This document shows positions 56,610 through 64,000 of a stretch of 64,000 bases of DNA, piece by piece. Where the stretch lies: assembly GCF_002285285.1 (NCBI RefSeq), contig NZ_NSJF01000001.1, positions 310,001 through 374,000 of the forward strand. The letters are read 5' to 3'. The notes below the pieces were generated by a model. It had not been told where the DNA came from, searched no databases, and worked only from the letters and a program-made list of their open reading frames with translations. Position 1 is the first letter of the stretch. Each line of letters opens with the position of its first letter. The position numbers and the translations under genes were made by a program. Origin of the DNA: Vandammella animalimorsus (GTDB lineage: Bacteria; Pseudomonadota; Gammaproteobacteria; Burkholderiales; Burkholderiaceae_C).

Positions 56610-57152
56610 ATGGCATCTTCATTTCATTGGTCAAGGTATCTTTTGATTTTGGGCATGAGTGGCTCCTTGCTGGGTTGCATCATGGATTCCAGGCAAAGTG
56701 AAGTTTCTGCCTGGATGGCTCGTGAGAAAAGTCAGGCTGTTCCCAATATCCAACCTTTGCGGGAGCCATTGGTCTTTCAGCCTGTGGCATATGATCGTGG
56801 CTCTGCCGAGGATCCGTTTGCCTTTGAGAAGTTAGCCAGGGTATTCCAGTCAGGGCAGGTACGGGGAGATACTCGCTTGATTGATCAGCACCGCAATCGA
56901 CGCAAAGAACCTCTGGAAGCTTATCCTCTGGACGCCATCAAGATGGTAGGCTTCATGCAAAAGGCAGGCAAGCCAACAGCATTGGTTTTGGTTGAAAATC
57001 ATCTTTACCAGGTTGTTGCAGGTAACTACATCGGGCAGAACTATGGCCTGATTCGGAATATTTCCGAGACACAGATGAAACTGCAGGAAGTTGTACAAGA
57101 TGCAACAGGTGAATGGATTGAACAGTCGACAGTGCTTGAGCTGCAGGAGTGA
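56610..57152 (+). CDS. pilP: Type IV pilus lipoprotein PilP
   Basis: A 180-residue lipoprotein that links PilNO to the secretin PilQ. The signal peptide ends in the lipobox LLGC (Cys about residue 23). The C-terminal beta domain contains MVGFMQKAGKPTALVLVENH and VVAGNYIGQNYGLIRNISET, the HR-type domain that contacts the secretin. The ATG at 56610 follows AGAGGT. Confidence 0.94.
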   Translation: MASSFHWSRYLLILGMSGSLLGCIMDSRQSEVSAWMAREKSQAVPNIQPLREPLVFQPVAYDRGSAEDPFAFEKLARVFQSGQVRGDTRLIDQHRNRRKEPLEAYPLDAIKMVGFMQKAGKPTALVLVENHLYQVVAGNYIGQNYGLIRNISETQMKLQEVVQDATGEWIEQSTVLELQE

Positions 57153-57162
57153 AGGAGAAAAA

Positions 57163-59325
57163 ATGCAAAAGATGAATTTAAAGCGAGGTGCCCTGGGCGC
57201 CAAATTGCTGCTGAGCGGCTTGTTTCTGAGCTCTGCTTTCTCTGCCTATGCCGCGGATATTGTTTCTGTGACTGGTATGCAGCAGAATGGGCGTGAGGTG
57301 ATTCAGATTGAGTTGAACGACGAAATTGATTTCGATCCGGTGGCTTTTCTGGTGCAATCGCCTGCGCGAATTTCCTTGGACTTTCCTGGAGTTGGCGTCA
57401 TTTCTGGGCGTCAGAGTGCTGCCATCAATCAGGGCAACTTGCGTACCATTAATGCGATTGATGGAGCAGACCGGGCGCGCGTTGTCTTGAGTCTGCGTGA
57501 GCCTGCCAATTACGAAATACAGCGGGCGGGCAAGACGGTAAAGGTTTTCTTGCATTCACCAACCAGCACCAGCAACCATGCTGTGAAGTCTTCTGGCAGC
57601 AGCTTAGGGGGGCAGCAGCGTGCAGCTTCTGTTGCTGCTGGATCAGTTGCTTTGCAGGGCTTGGATTTCCGCAGGGGCGTTGATGGCGCTGCGCGTGTGC
57701 TGATTGACCTGCCTGCGCAAGGTGTAGAGGTTGATCTGCGGCAGGAAGGCAAGCGAATCGTGCTGGACATCCCCAATGTGTCGCTGCCGAGTCAGCTGCG
57801 TAATCGCTTGGATGTGACGGACTTTGGCACGCCTGTGACGTTCGTGCAGGCGCGGCAAACAGCGAATTCAACGCGCGTCGAGGTCGAGGCCGAAGGTGAC
57901 TGGGCGCATAGTGCCTATCAGGCTGATGGGCAGTATGTGCTGGAGCTGCGCCGTGTCGAGCCCGAGCCCAATAAGCTGACACCGGGCGTGGGATTCAAAG
58001 GAGAAAAGCTTTCTCTGAACTTTCAAAATATTGAAATTCGTTCTTTGTTGCAGGTCATTGCAGACTTCACCAATTTCAATATTGTGACTTCTGACTCTGT
58101 GCAAGGCACCTTGACACTCCGCTTGCAGGATGTACCTTGGGATCAGGCCTTGCAAATCATTCTGGACTCCAAGGAGTTGGGTTATGAGCGCAACGGCAAC
58201 GTGCTGTGGGTGGCGCCCAAGGATGAGTTGGATGCGCGCCGCCAAAAGGATTATGAGGCGCAAGCCGCACTGCAAAAGCTGGAGCCGTTGCGTACCCAAG
58301 CGTTTCAGCTGAATTATGCGCGTGCTGAATACATTGCAGAACAGCTGACCAACAGCAGTGCAGGCTCTGGAGCCGGCGATACACACAACAACCGCTTTCT
58401 CACGGAGCGCGGTTCTGCCATTGCCGAGCGTCGCACCAATCAATTGTTTGTGACCGACACGCCTTCGCGTTTGGAAGAAGTGGCCAGATTGATTTCCACT
58501 TGGGATATCCCAGTGCGCCAGGTCTTGATCGAGGCGCGCATTGTGGAAGCGACAGACAGTTTTGGCCGTAATCTGGGGGCGCGTCTTGGTGGCAATGACT
58601 TGCGCGCCGAACGAGGCGGGGATGGCGGCTACCACATTGGTCGGGGCAATCGGGTGGTGTTTGGCGGCAGCTATGCCAATGTGCTCACCAGCTCAGGGGC
58701 TGCAGCAGGCACCAGCAGCAATGGGGCATTCATCAATCTGCCTGCGTCCGGCTTTGGGGAAGGAAGCGAAGCGGCAAGCTTTGCCCTCTCCATCTTCAAT
58801 GCTGCGGCCAATCGTTTCTTGAACTTGGAGCTCTCTGCATTGGAGTCTACGGGCGAAGGCCGGGTGATTTCCAGTCCACGCGTCGTGACGGCAGATCAGG
58901 TGGAGGCATTCATTGAGCAAGGTCGTGAGATCCCTTTCACGACTACAGCGCCCAATGGGGCCAGCACCATTGAGTTCAAGAAAGCCGTGATGCGTTTGGG
59001 GGTGACGCCACAGATCACCCCGGAAGGCAACGTCATTCTTGACCTGCAAGTCAATAAAGACAGCCCGAACTATGAAGGCGGCACAGTGGCCATCGACACC
59101 AAGAGAGTGACGACACAGGTCCTGGTTGAAAATGGCGGTACGGTGGTGATTGGTGGTATTTTTGAGCTGCAGGAAACCTCTGGTGAGACGAAAGTCCCGT
59201 TCTTGGGCGACCTCCCCATTGCCGGACACTTGTTCAAGAAAACAACGCGCAATACCAGCAAGAGCGAGCTGCTGGTGTTCATCACCCCCAAGATCGTGAC
59301 CGAGCAAAATACAATGCGCCGCTGA
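57163..59325 (+). CDS. pilQ: Type IV pilus secretin PilQ
   Basis: A 720-residue outer-membrane secretin through which the pilus passes. After the signal peptide (to about AYA in the first 32 residues) come two AMIN domains that bind peptidoglycan (RISLDFPGVGVISG and RVLIDLPAQGVEVDLRQEGK), an STN/N0 domain (ISLNFQNIEIRSLLQVIADF-like), an N1 domain (TNQLFVTDTPSRLEEVARLI) and the secretin core ending with VPFLGDLPIAGHLFKKTTRN. The start at 57163 follows GAAGGAGA; a longer frame overlaps pilP. Confidence 0.96.
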   Translation: MQKMNLKRGALGAKLLLSGLFLSSAFSAYAADIVSVTGMQQNGREVIQIELNDEIDFDPVAFLVQSPARISLDFPGVGVISGRQSAAINQGNLRTINAIDGADRARVVLSLREPANYEIQRAGKTVKVFLHSPTSTSNHAVKSSGSSLGGQQRAASVAAGSVALQGLDFRRGVDGAARVLIDLPAQGVEVDLRQEGKRIVLDIPNVSLPSQLRNRLDVTDFGTPVTFVQARQTANSTRVEVEAEGDWAHSAYQADGQYVLELRRVEPEPNKLTPGVGFKGEKLSLNFQNIEIRSLLQVIADFTNFNIVTSDSVQGTLTLRLQDVPWDQALQIILDSKELGYERNGNVLWVAPKDELDARRQKDYEAQAALQKLEPLRTQAFQLNYARAEYIAEQLTNSSAGSGAGDTHNNRFLTERGSAIAERRTNQLFVTDTPSRLEEVARLISTWDIPVRQVLIEARIVEATDSFGRNLGARLGGNDLRAERGGDGGYHIGRGNRVVFGGSYANVLTSSGAAAGTSSNGAFINLPASGFGEGSEAASFALSIFNAAANRFLNLELSALESTGEGRVISSPRVVTADQVEAFIEQGREIPFTTTAPNGASTIEFKKAVMRLGVTPQITPEGNVILDLQVNKDSPNYEGGTVAIDTKRVTTQVLVENGGTVVIGGIFELQETSGETKVPFLGDLPIAGHLFKKTTRNTSKSELLVFITPKIVTEQNTMRR

Positions 59326-59457
59326 CGAAGACGTCCGATTGCTGGATTCTGCTTGCGACGGCTTGTCAGCCTGATTGTCTGAGTGAACTTGATGAGCTGT
59401 TTGCCTTGGATGAATTCGACGTCACGAAATCATGCATTCTGATGAAGGAGTAAAGAG

Positions 59458-61203
59458 GTGAATATAGAAAAGATTTGCCGTAAAGGCATGTATTGGACAG
59501 TGCTTGCGGGCGCAGCCACCGTGTTGCTCGCTTGCGGCGGTGGAGGCGGTGGTGGGAGTGGTGGCACTCCGAACGCACCTTACAAAATTGAGCTGACGGC
59601 CCAGCGTTACTCCTTGCCCTTGAATCTGGAAAACAAGCGGCCTGGTTTGGATGGCTATTCTGGAGTGGGTCGTTTATCGCCATATACAGTGGCCCTGGAT
59701 GTCAAAGCCACCATTGCTGGGCGCCCGATTCCTAGCAGTGGAGACGAAAAGGTTTTTGGTTGTTCGTTGGATCGTTCCATCGGCAATGATGTGTCTCTGT
59801 ACTATTTGGATGGCGATCCAGATCATCAGGTGGAAGTGACTTTGGCGGATGGGAGAATTATTAAGATCCCCGGAGCGTATCGTTCCATTGCCTTGCCATC
59901 GAATGCGGGCATGGCAACATTCCACTTCCATGCCGACGATACCGCAGGCGTAGCTAAAATTACTTGCACCATCCAGGATCCGCGCGATAAGCAAGTGCGT
60001 GAAGCTAGCGTGGAAATCAAAGTTGGCGAAGATACCCCCAATCCAAGCCCTACAGACCTATACATCGAAACTCGCACTACAGGCAGTGTAGGCTATACCT
60101 TTACACAGGGCTCACAACTCAATAATCAAATCCAGGTCCAGGCAGCCATTTTTGATGTGCAGAACCAACGGGTTCCAGACCCGGCTGGGAATAATTTGCA
60201 TGCACGCATTGTGTCTGGTTACAGCGATGCTGCAATCGGTGCCCGTCTTGGCTCTGCTGGATCGGGCAGCGCGGGACGTAATACCTGGGTGTCTTCAAAG
60301 ACCATCAATGGACGGGCTACCTTTACCGTGATTGGTGGTCAGTATGAAGGCCCGATCCTGGTTGAGTTCCTCACCGATGCGCTGGACAATAATGTTGACA
60401 ATGGCATTGCTGTGCCTGTGAGCAATTTGACTGTGGTGTATGCGCTGAATCAGCCGCCGCCGAATTTTGTGACTCCAGTGGAGATTGCCGACCAGAAACT
60501 GGAGGGCTATTTCGAGCAACCGTTTCTGGCTGTTTTGGATTTCGCTATAGACGACAAAGGCAATAAGTTGCGTGGCATTCCGCCCCATACTTGGCGCCTT
60601 GTCAATGGCCGCCTGCCGGATGGTCTGACTCTGCAATCCAATGGGGTAATTACTGGAACACCCAAGGAAATCATTAAAAACCACAAGTTTGAAGTAGCAG
60701 TGGTTGATTCGACGGGCAGTCGTTTGCCATGGGCTGGTAATCAGAGTGATACGCATGTTTTTACCATCACCATCAATGAGTCGCAATACAACGTGCATAT
60801 TGCAGAATGTGGCGCTATTAAGCCGGGCGATGTATGTGAGTTGAGTTCGCCAGCAGTTGTGGGTAGTCCTTTTGTGTTCATGTTCAGTGGTGCTGGTGGT
60901 AACGGTACTTATACATGGGCCTCCAATCCCGCTTCACCGCCACTGATTCATGGCTTCTTGAGCTTTGACCCGAAAACTGCGATCTTGAGTGCCAAGGCCG
61001 AAGATGTTAAGCCTTCGCTTTTGACTTGTATCAAGCAGCCGAAAGACCCAATGGCAACTGAATCACCGCCAGTGATCTTTGAAGATAAAGCTTATGACTT
61101 TATTATTAGCGTCACATCCGCAGGAATTACCAACCATCAATTGGTGCGGGTCCGGGTGACAGGAGGTGAGAAGGGTGATGGTGCTCCGAGAAATTGCCCT
61201 TAG
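59458..61203 (+). CDS. Gly-rich lipoprotein with putative Ig-like (He_PIG-type) domain, unknown function
   Basis: A 581-residue lipoprotein of unknown function. The lipobox is LLAC with Cys26, followed by a run of seven glycines and GSGG, a flexible spacer common in surface lipoproteins. The rest is beta-rich, with bacterial Ig-like segments; the block WRLVNGRLPDGLTLQSNGVI leading to TGTP (about residues 380-405) is typical of He_PIG domains. The GTG at 59458 follows GGAG by seven bases. It replaces the aroK gene that usually follows pilQ, and its codon use is more AT-rich than the window average. A role in pilus or surface attachment is only a guess from position. Confidence 0.8.
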   Translation: MNIEKICRKGMYWTVLAGAATVLLACGGGGGGGSGGTPNAPYKIELTAQRYSLPLNLENKRPGLDGYSGVGRLSPYTVALDVKATIAGRPIPSSGDEKVFGCSLDRSIGNDVSLYYLDGDPDHQVEVTLADGRIIKIPGAYRSIALPSNAGMATFHFHADDTAGVAKITCTIQDPRDKQVREASVEIKVGEDTPNPSPTDLYIETRTTGSVGYTFTQGSQLNNQIQVQAAIFDVQNQRVPDPAGNNLHARIVSGYSDAAIGARLGSAGSGSAGRNTWVSSKTINGRATFTVIGGQYEGPILVEFLTDALDNNVDNGIAVPVSNLTVVYALNQPPPNFVTPVEIADQKLEGYFEQPFLAVLDFAIDDKGNKLRGIPPHTWRLVNGRLPDGLTLQSNGVITGTPKEIIKNHKFEVAVVDSTGSRLPWAGNQSDTHVFTITINESQYNVHIAECGAIKPGDVCELSSPAVVGSPFVFMFSGAGGNGTYTWASNPASPPLIHGFLSFDPKTAILSAKAEDVKPSLLTCIKQPKDPMATESPPVIFEDKAYDFIISVTSAGITNHQLVRVRVTGGEKGDGAPRNCP

Positions 61204-61274
61204 AAAATATAAAAGTGGAGTGAGGTGAAATTCATTTTTTCATGAAGAAAATTAATTGATTTTTATTTATGAAG

Positions 61275-61306
61275 TGCCAGTCGGGGGTTTCTCGACTGGC
61301 ATTTTT
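61275..61306 (+). terminator. Rho-independent terminator at the end of the pil region
   Basis: TGCCAGTCG (61275-61283) pairs exactly with CGACTGGCA (61293-61301) around a nine-base loop, followed by TTTTT. It closes the transcript carrying the lipoprotein gene. Confidence 0.9.
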
Positions 61307-61414
61307 ATCATTTTTAAGTTCTTGAGGTCTTTTTGAGCGGTGTGGGTAGATGATATTCTCACAAGTTCAAAACAGAACGTTTTTTCGGTTTTGGTGCATG
61401 GAATTGAAAAAACC

Positions 61415-62779
61415 ATGCTATTTGTTATGCGACCCATGCACGCTGTTTACAACACCGTACTCTGGCTGGCCCAGCCTTTACTGCGCCGCAAGCTGGCGCG
61501 GCGTGCGCGGGCTGAGCCTTTGTATGGGCAGTTTGTATCTGAGCGGTTCGGTCACTATGCGAAGCAATCCTTGATGCTGGACGAGCCGCGGCCGTTGTGG
61601 ATTCATGCTGTCTCTTTGGGCGAAACCCGTGCGGCAGGCCAATTGATTGGGGCCTTGCGCGAGCGGATTCCCGGCTTGCCACTGCTGTTGACCCATGGCA
61701 CGGCCACGGGCCGGGCTGAAGGTGCCAAGCTACTGCAGCCCGGCGATAGGCAATGTTGGTACCCGTGGGATACGAAGGGGGCGGTGCGGCGTTTTCTGTG
61801 CTGGCATCGGCCAGCGATGGGCCTGTTGATGGAAACCGAGGTCTGGCCGACGATGGTGGCGCAATGCCAGGCCATGGATGTGCCGCTGTGGCTGGTCAAT
61901 GCGCGCTTGAGCGCCAAGTCGCAGGCGGCGGTGCAAAAAGGGCGTTGGCTGATGGGCCCGGCGTATCAGGGCCTGAGTGCAGTGCTGGCGCAGACTGACG
62001 CCGATGCCCAGCGCCTGCGTGCAGTGGGCGCCCATGTCACGGCGGTCACCGGCAACATCAAGTTCGACGCCCGACCTGATGCGGCGCAGTGTGCGCAGGG
62101 CTTTGCCTGGCGCCAGGCGTTCGAGAGCCAGATGGGCAAGCGCATTGCGGTGCTGGCCAGCTCGCGCGATGGGGAAGAGGCCCAATGGCTGGCAGCATTG
62201 CGCGCCCATATGGATATGGCAACTGGCGACAGCGACACCCTGGCGCCAGCGTTGCAGTGGCTGGTGGTGCCGCGCCATCCCCAGCGTTTTGACGAGGTCG
62301 AAGCCTTGCTGAGGCAGGCTGGTTACGCAGTCTCGCGCCGCAGTGCCTGGGGGGAGGCCGGCCCTTTAGGGGGCGGGTGCAGTGCCGCGGGCGATGCCCG
62401 GCCCTGCATTTGGCTGGGCGACTCCATGGGCGAAATGGCCTTGTATTACAGCCTGGCCCATGTGGCATTGCTGGGTGGCTCGTTCGAGCCCTTGGGGGGG
62501 CAGAACTTGATCGAGGCGGCCGCCTGTGGATGTCCTGTGGTGCTGGGGCCGCACACCTTCAATTTTGCGCAGGCTGCAGACGATGCGGTAGCGGCGCAAG
62601 CGGCATTGCGAGTGGCCGATATGCAGCAGGCGGTAGAGCAGGCCCAGGCAGTATGTCAGGATCAGGCGCGCTGGCAGGCCATGCAGATTGCGGCCAGCAC
62701 ATTTGCTCAGCGTCATCGAGGGGCATTGGATCGGCTGGCCGATGCGGTCGCCCAAGCCTGGTTGGCGCAGACCGCATAA
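61415..62779 (+). CDS. waaA: 3-deoxy-D-manno-octulosonic acid transferase
   Basis: A 454-residue GT-B glycosyltransferase that adds Kdo to lipid A precursor at the inner membrane. The N-terminal anchor (about 1-30) precedes IHAVSLGETRAAGQLIGAL, which carries the catalytic Glu. The donor-site block HVALLGGSFEPLGGQNLIEA with ACGCPVVLGPHTFNF is near the C-terminus. The start is uncertain: ATGs at 61415, 61427 and 61436 and a GTG at 61340 are all in frame, none with a strong ribosome-binding site. Confidence 0.93.
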   Translation: MLFVMRPMHAVYNTVLWLAQPLLRRKLARRARAEPLYGQFVSERFGHYAKQSLMLDEPRPLWIHAVSLGETRAAGQLIGALRERIPGLPLLLTHGTATGRAEGAKLLQPGDRQCWYPWDTKGAVRRFLCWHRPAMGLLMETEVWPTMVAQCQAMDVPLWLVNARLSAKSQAAVQKGRWLMGPAYQGLSAVLAQTDADAQRLRAVGAHVTAVTGNIKFDARPDAAQCAQGFAWRQAFESQMGKRIAVLASSRDGEEAQWLAALRAHMDMATGDSDTLAPALQWLVVPRHPQRFDEVEALLRQAGYAVSRRSAWGEAGPLGGGCSAAGDARPCIWLGDSMGEMALYYSLAHVALLGGSFEPLGGQNLIEAAACGCPVVLGPHTFNFAQAADDAVAAQAALRVADMQQAVEQAQAVCQDQARWQAMQIAASTFAQRHRGALDRLADAVAQAWLAQTA

Positions 62780-63121
62780 GTGTCTGGATAATTTTGCACA
62801 AGCCGCAAAGATGAGCTTGACATGGCCTGCCAAGCGCAAAAAGCAGCTTGAAGAATGTTTGGCACGCACGCTGCGCCGCTGCTTTCCAAGATGTAGGCCC
62901 AGTGCTGGGGGCGCATAATGCGCAGTTTGCTGTTCATGCCCTTGCGGACTGATGCATCTGCATAAGTGCCTGCCATATCTTGTAAAGAGGCTTGGCGTTG
63001 TTTTTGCCCTGTTGCGCCCGATGGCTTGTGAATTGGCACGAGGGCACCTGTATGGGGATCATTAACAGGCCCGGCCAGAGTGCAAAGCAGCAATAGGCTT
63101 CAATCAAAACCATTGTTCATC
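62780..63121. other. 342-base gap between waaA and the methyltransferase gene
   Basis: I see no supported gene, repeat or terminator. A 126-codon open frame on the minus strand overlaps the end of waaA and has no recognisable features. The promoter of the methyltransferase gene presumably lies here. Confidence 0.4.
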
Positions 63122-63760
63122 ATGAGAGTGGCCAGCAGGCAGACGCGGCTTAAAACGACATTGACCGCACAGAAAGCCAAGGTGCGCGAGTACCGGGATT
63201 TCTTCCTGGCTTGGCGCAAAAATCCCAAGGCCGTGGGTGCGCTGATGCCGTCGAGCCCAGCGCTGGCGCGGGCCATCACGCGCCATGTGGAGCCAGGCAA
63301 GGGCCCGGTTTTGGAACTGGGCGTGGGCACGGGGGTATTCACCCGGGCATTGCTGGCGCGAGGGGTGGCACAACGGGATTTGATTTTGGTCGAGCGCGAC
63401 GCCGCCTTGGCCAAGGCCTTGCAGCAGGCCTTTCCCGAGGCTTTGGTCGTGACTGACGATGCCAGCCGCCTGGGGCGGCCTGGGCCGCAATGCCATGCCA
63501 ACTTGCCGCCACTGTCTGCCGCGGTGTGCGGCCTGCCCTTGCTGAATATGGGCCCAGCGCAGCAATTGCGCATCGTGCGCAGCGTATTTGCGGCGCTGCA
63601 ACCAGGCAAAGCCCTGTATTTGTTCACCTACGGTTGGCACTGTCCAGTGCGTCGCAAAGTGCTCGAGCGACTGGGTATTGAGGCGCAACGCATCGACACG
63701 GTGATGGCCAATGTGCCGCCTGCGCATGTCTGGCGGCTGAGCAGCGCCCAGATTCAGTGA
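63122..63760 (+). CDS. SAM-dependent methyltransferase, phospholipid N-methyltransferase-like
   Basis: A 212-residue class I methyltransferase. A basic, helical N-terminus leads into FFLAWRKNPKAVGALMPSSP, a segment typical of the PmtA/rRNA-dimethylase-like phospholipid methyltransferases. The SAM-binding glycine loop is VLELGVGTGVFTRALLARG, followed by the acidic strand end LILVERD. The later NMGPAQQLRIVRSVFAALQP and LYLFTYGWHCPVRRKVL fit the same group. It may methylate phosphatidylethanolamine or another envelope lipid; substrate is unproven. The ATG at 63122 is chosen; the frame opens 14 codons earlier. Confidence 0.78.
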   Translation: MRVASRQTRLKTTLTAQKAKVREYRDFFLAWRKNPKAVGALMPSSPALARAITRHVEPGKGPVLELGVGTGVFTRALLARGVAQRDLILVERDAALAKALQQAFPEALVVTDDASRLGRPGPQCHANLPPLSAAVCGLPLLNMGPAQQLRIVRSVFAALQPGKALYLFTYGWHCPVRRKVLERLGIEAQRIDTVMANVPPAHVWRLSSAQIQ

Positions 63761-63893
63761 CAGTGACAAATGCGCCAGCTGTCGTGCGCGTGCTACGGTG
63801 CAGCTGGCCAAAGGTGGTACATTCATTTTCCTATTCGAGTATTTTGTTGCAAAAACTTCAGGCAATCGGCCAACTTCGACGGAGGGATGAACC

Positions 63894-64000
63894 ATGGCAG
63901 CGATGGAGCGCTTATTGCGACTGATGGCGGAGAACAAAGCCTCCGACATTTACCTCTCTGCGCACTCGCCGGTGATGATCAAGATTCGCGGCGAAACCAT
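63894..64000 (+). CDS. PilT/PilU-family type IV pilus ATPase, N-terminal fragment
   Basis: The window ends 35 codons into this gene. The visible start (MAAMERLLRLMAENKASDIY, then LSAHSPVMIKIRGET) matches the N-terminal PAS-like domain of pilus retraction ATPases: an amphipathic helix, the A-SD-Y motif and the P-x-x-K-I-G block. The ATG at 63894 follows GGAGG by eight bases. The ATPase domain lies outside the window, so PilT, PilU or a third paralogue cannot be distinguished. Confidence 0.8.
   Translation, partial: MAAMERLLRLMAENKASDIYLSAHSPVMIKIRGET

Noticed and set aside
62713-63093. A 126-codon minus-strand frame in the gap after waaA
   Set aside because: It overlaps the waaA 3' end, lacks a ribosome-binding site and shows no recognisable domain, so it is not listed as a gene.

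Overview
The window looks like a chromosome segment of a high-GC betaproteobacterium of the order Burkholderiales, most probably family Comamonadaceae. The evidence is the gene content (DUF3567 and DUF2486-like proteins, an orphan Bug-type binding protein, holC beside a DUF2486-like gene, DUF6776 / bactofilin / erpA, a SWIB protein, a tandem cyanophycin synthetase pair) and the Ala- and Lys-rich extension on RpoD. I see no phage, insertion sequence, CRISPR array, rRNA or tRNA. Genes are tightly packed and mostly housekeeping.

Layout. 1-2.8 kb: end of a Crp/Fnr-type regulator, then an aminoglycoside-phosphotransferase-like kinase and an acyl-CoA dehydrogenase in one transcript. 2.9-4.7 kb: holC and a DUF2486-like gene separated by two adjoining dispersed repeats. 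4.8-8.5 kb: patatin-like lipase, a membrane Mrr-like protein, the Fe-S carrier ATPase Mrp (ApbC) and a cytochrome b561. 8.5-11.9 kb: ubiA, purU, an exported unknown protein and a DUF3567 protein. 12.1-20.2 kb: a cyanophycin locus with a DUF1854 protein and an ABC transporter facing left, and two tandem cyanophycin synthetases facing right. 20.7-25.1 kb: rpoD and an acyl-CoA ligase. 25.3-28.2 kb: an exported unknown protein, a DUF6776-like coiled-coil protein, bactofilin and erpA. 28.5-34.4 kb: DUF349 protein, inositol monophosphatase, trmJ, cutA and a SWIB protein. 34.8-38.7 kb: a four-gene iron-chelate ABC importer behind a possible Fur box. 38.7-45.2 kb: rpsT, mnmC, a lytic transglycosylase, glyA and nrdR. 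45.5-54 kb: oligopeptidase A, a PIN-PhoH ATPase, a Bug protein and penicillin-binding protein 1A. 54.3-61.2 kb: pilMNOPQ followed by a Gly-rich lipoprotein, visibly more AT-rich than its surroundings. 61.4-64 kb: waaA, a phospholipid-methyltransferase-like gene and the start of a PilT/PilU-type ATPase.

Two functional modules stand out. The cyanophycin locus pairs a complete CphA with an upstream homologue whose Mur-ligase P-loop has lost its lysine and whose C-terminus is short; the divergent DUF1854/ABC pair probably serves the same polymer. The pil genes build the inner-membrane alignment complex and secretin of type IV pili, with a retraction-type ATPase at the window edge and the divergent mrcA gene alongside.

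The least explained structure is a set of dispersed intergenic repeats. One family (about 130-165 bp) has ends like AGAGCCTGTTCAAAATCT and AGATTTTGAACAGGCTCT, and one copy has a perfect 18-bp inverted pair. The second family (about 170 bp) has TTAGGG...GTTGGGATT-type ends and a reading frame that stays open in all three copies. They sit mainly at 3' ends of genes and between convergent genes, and one copy supplies the last codons of cutA.
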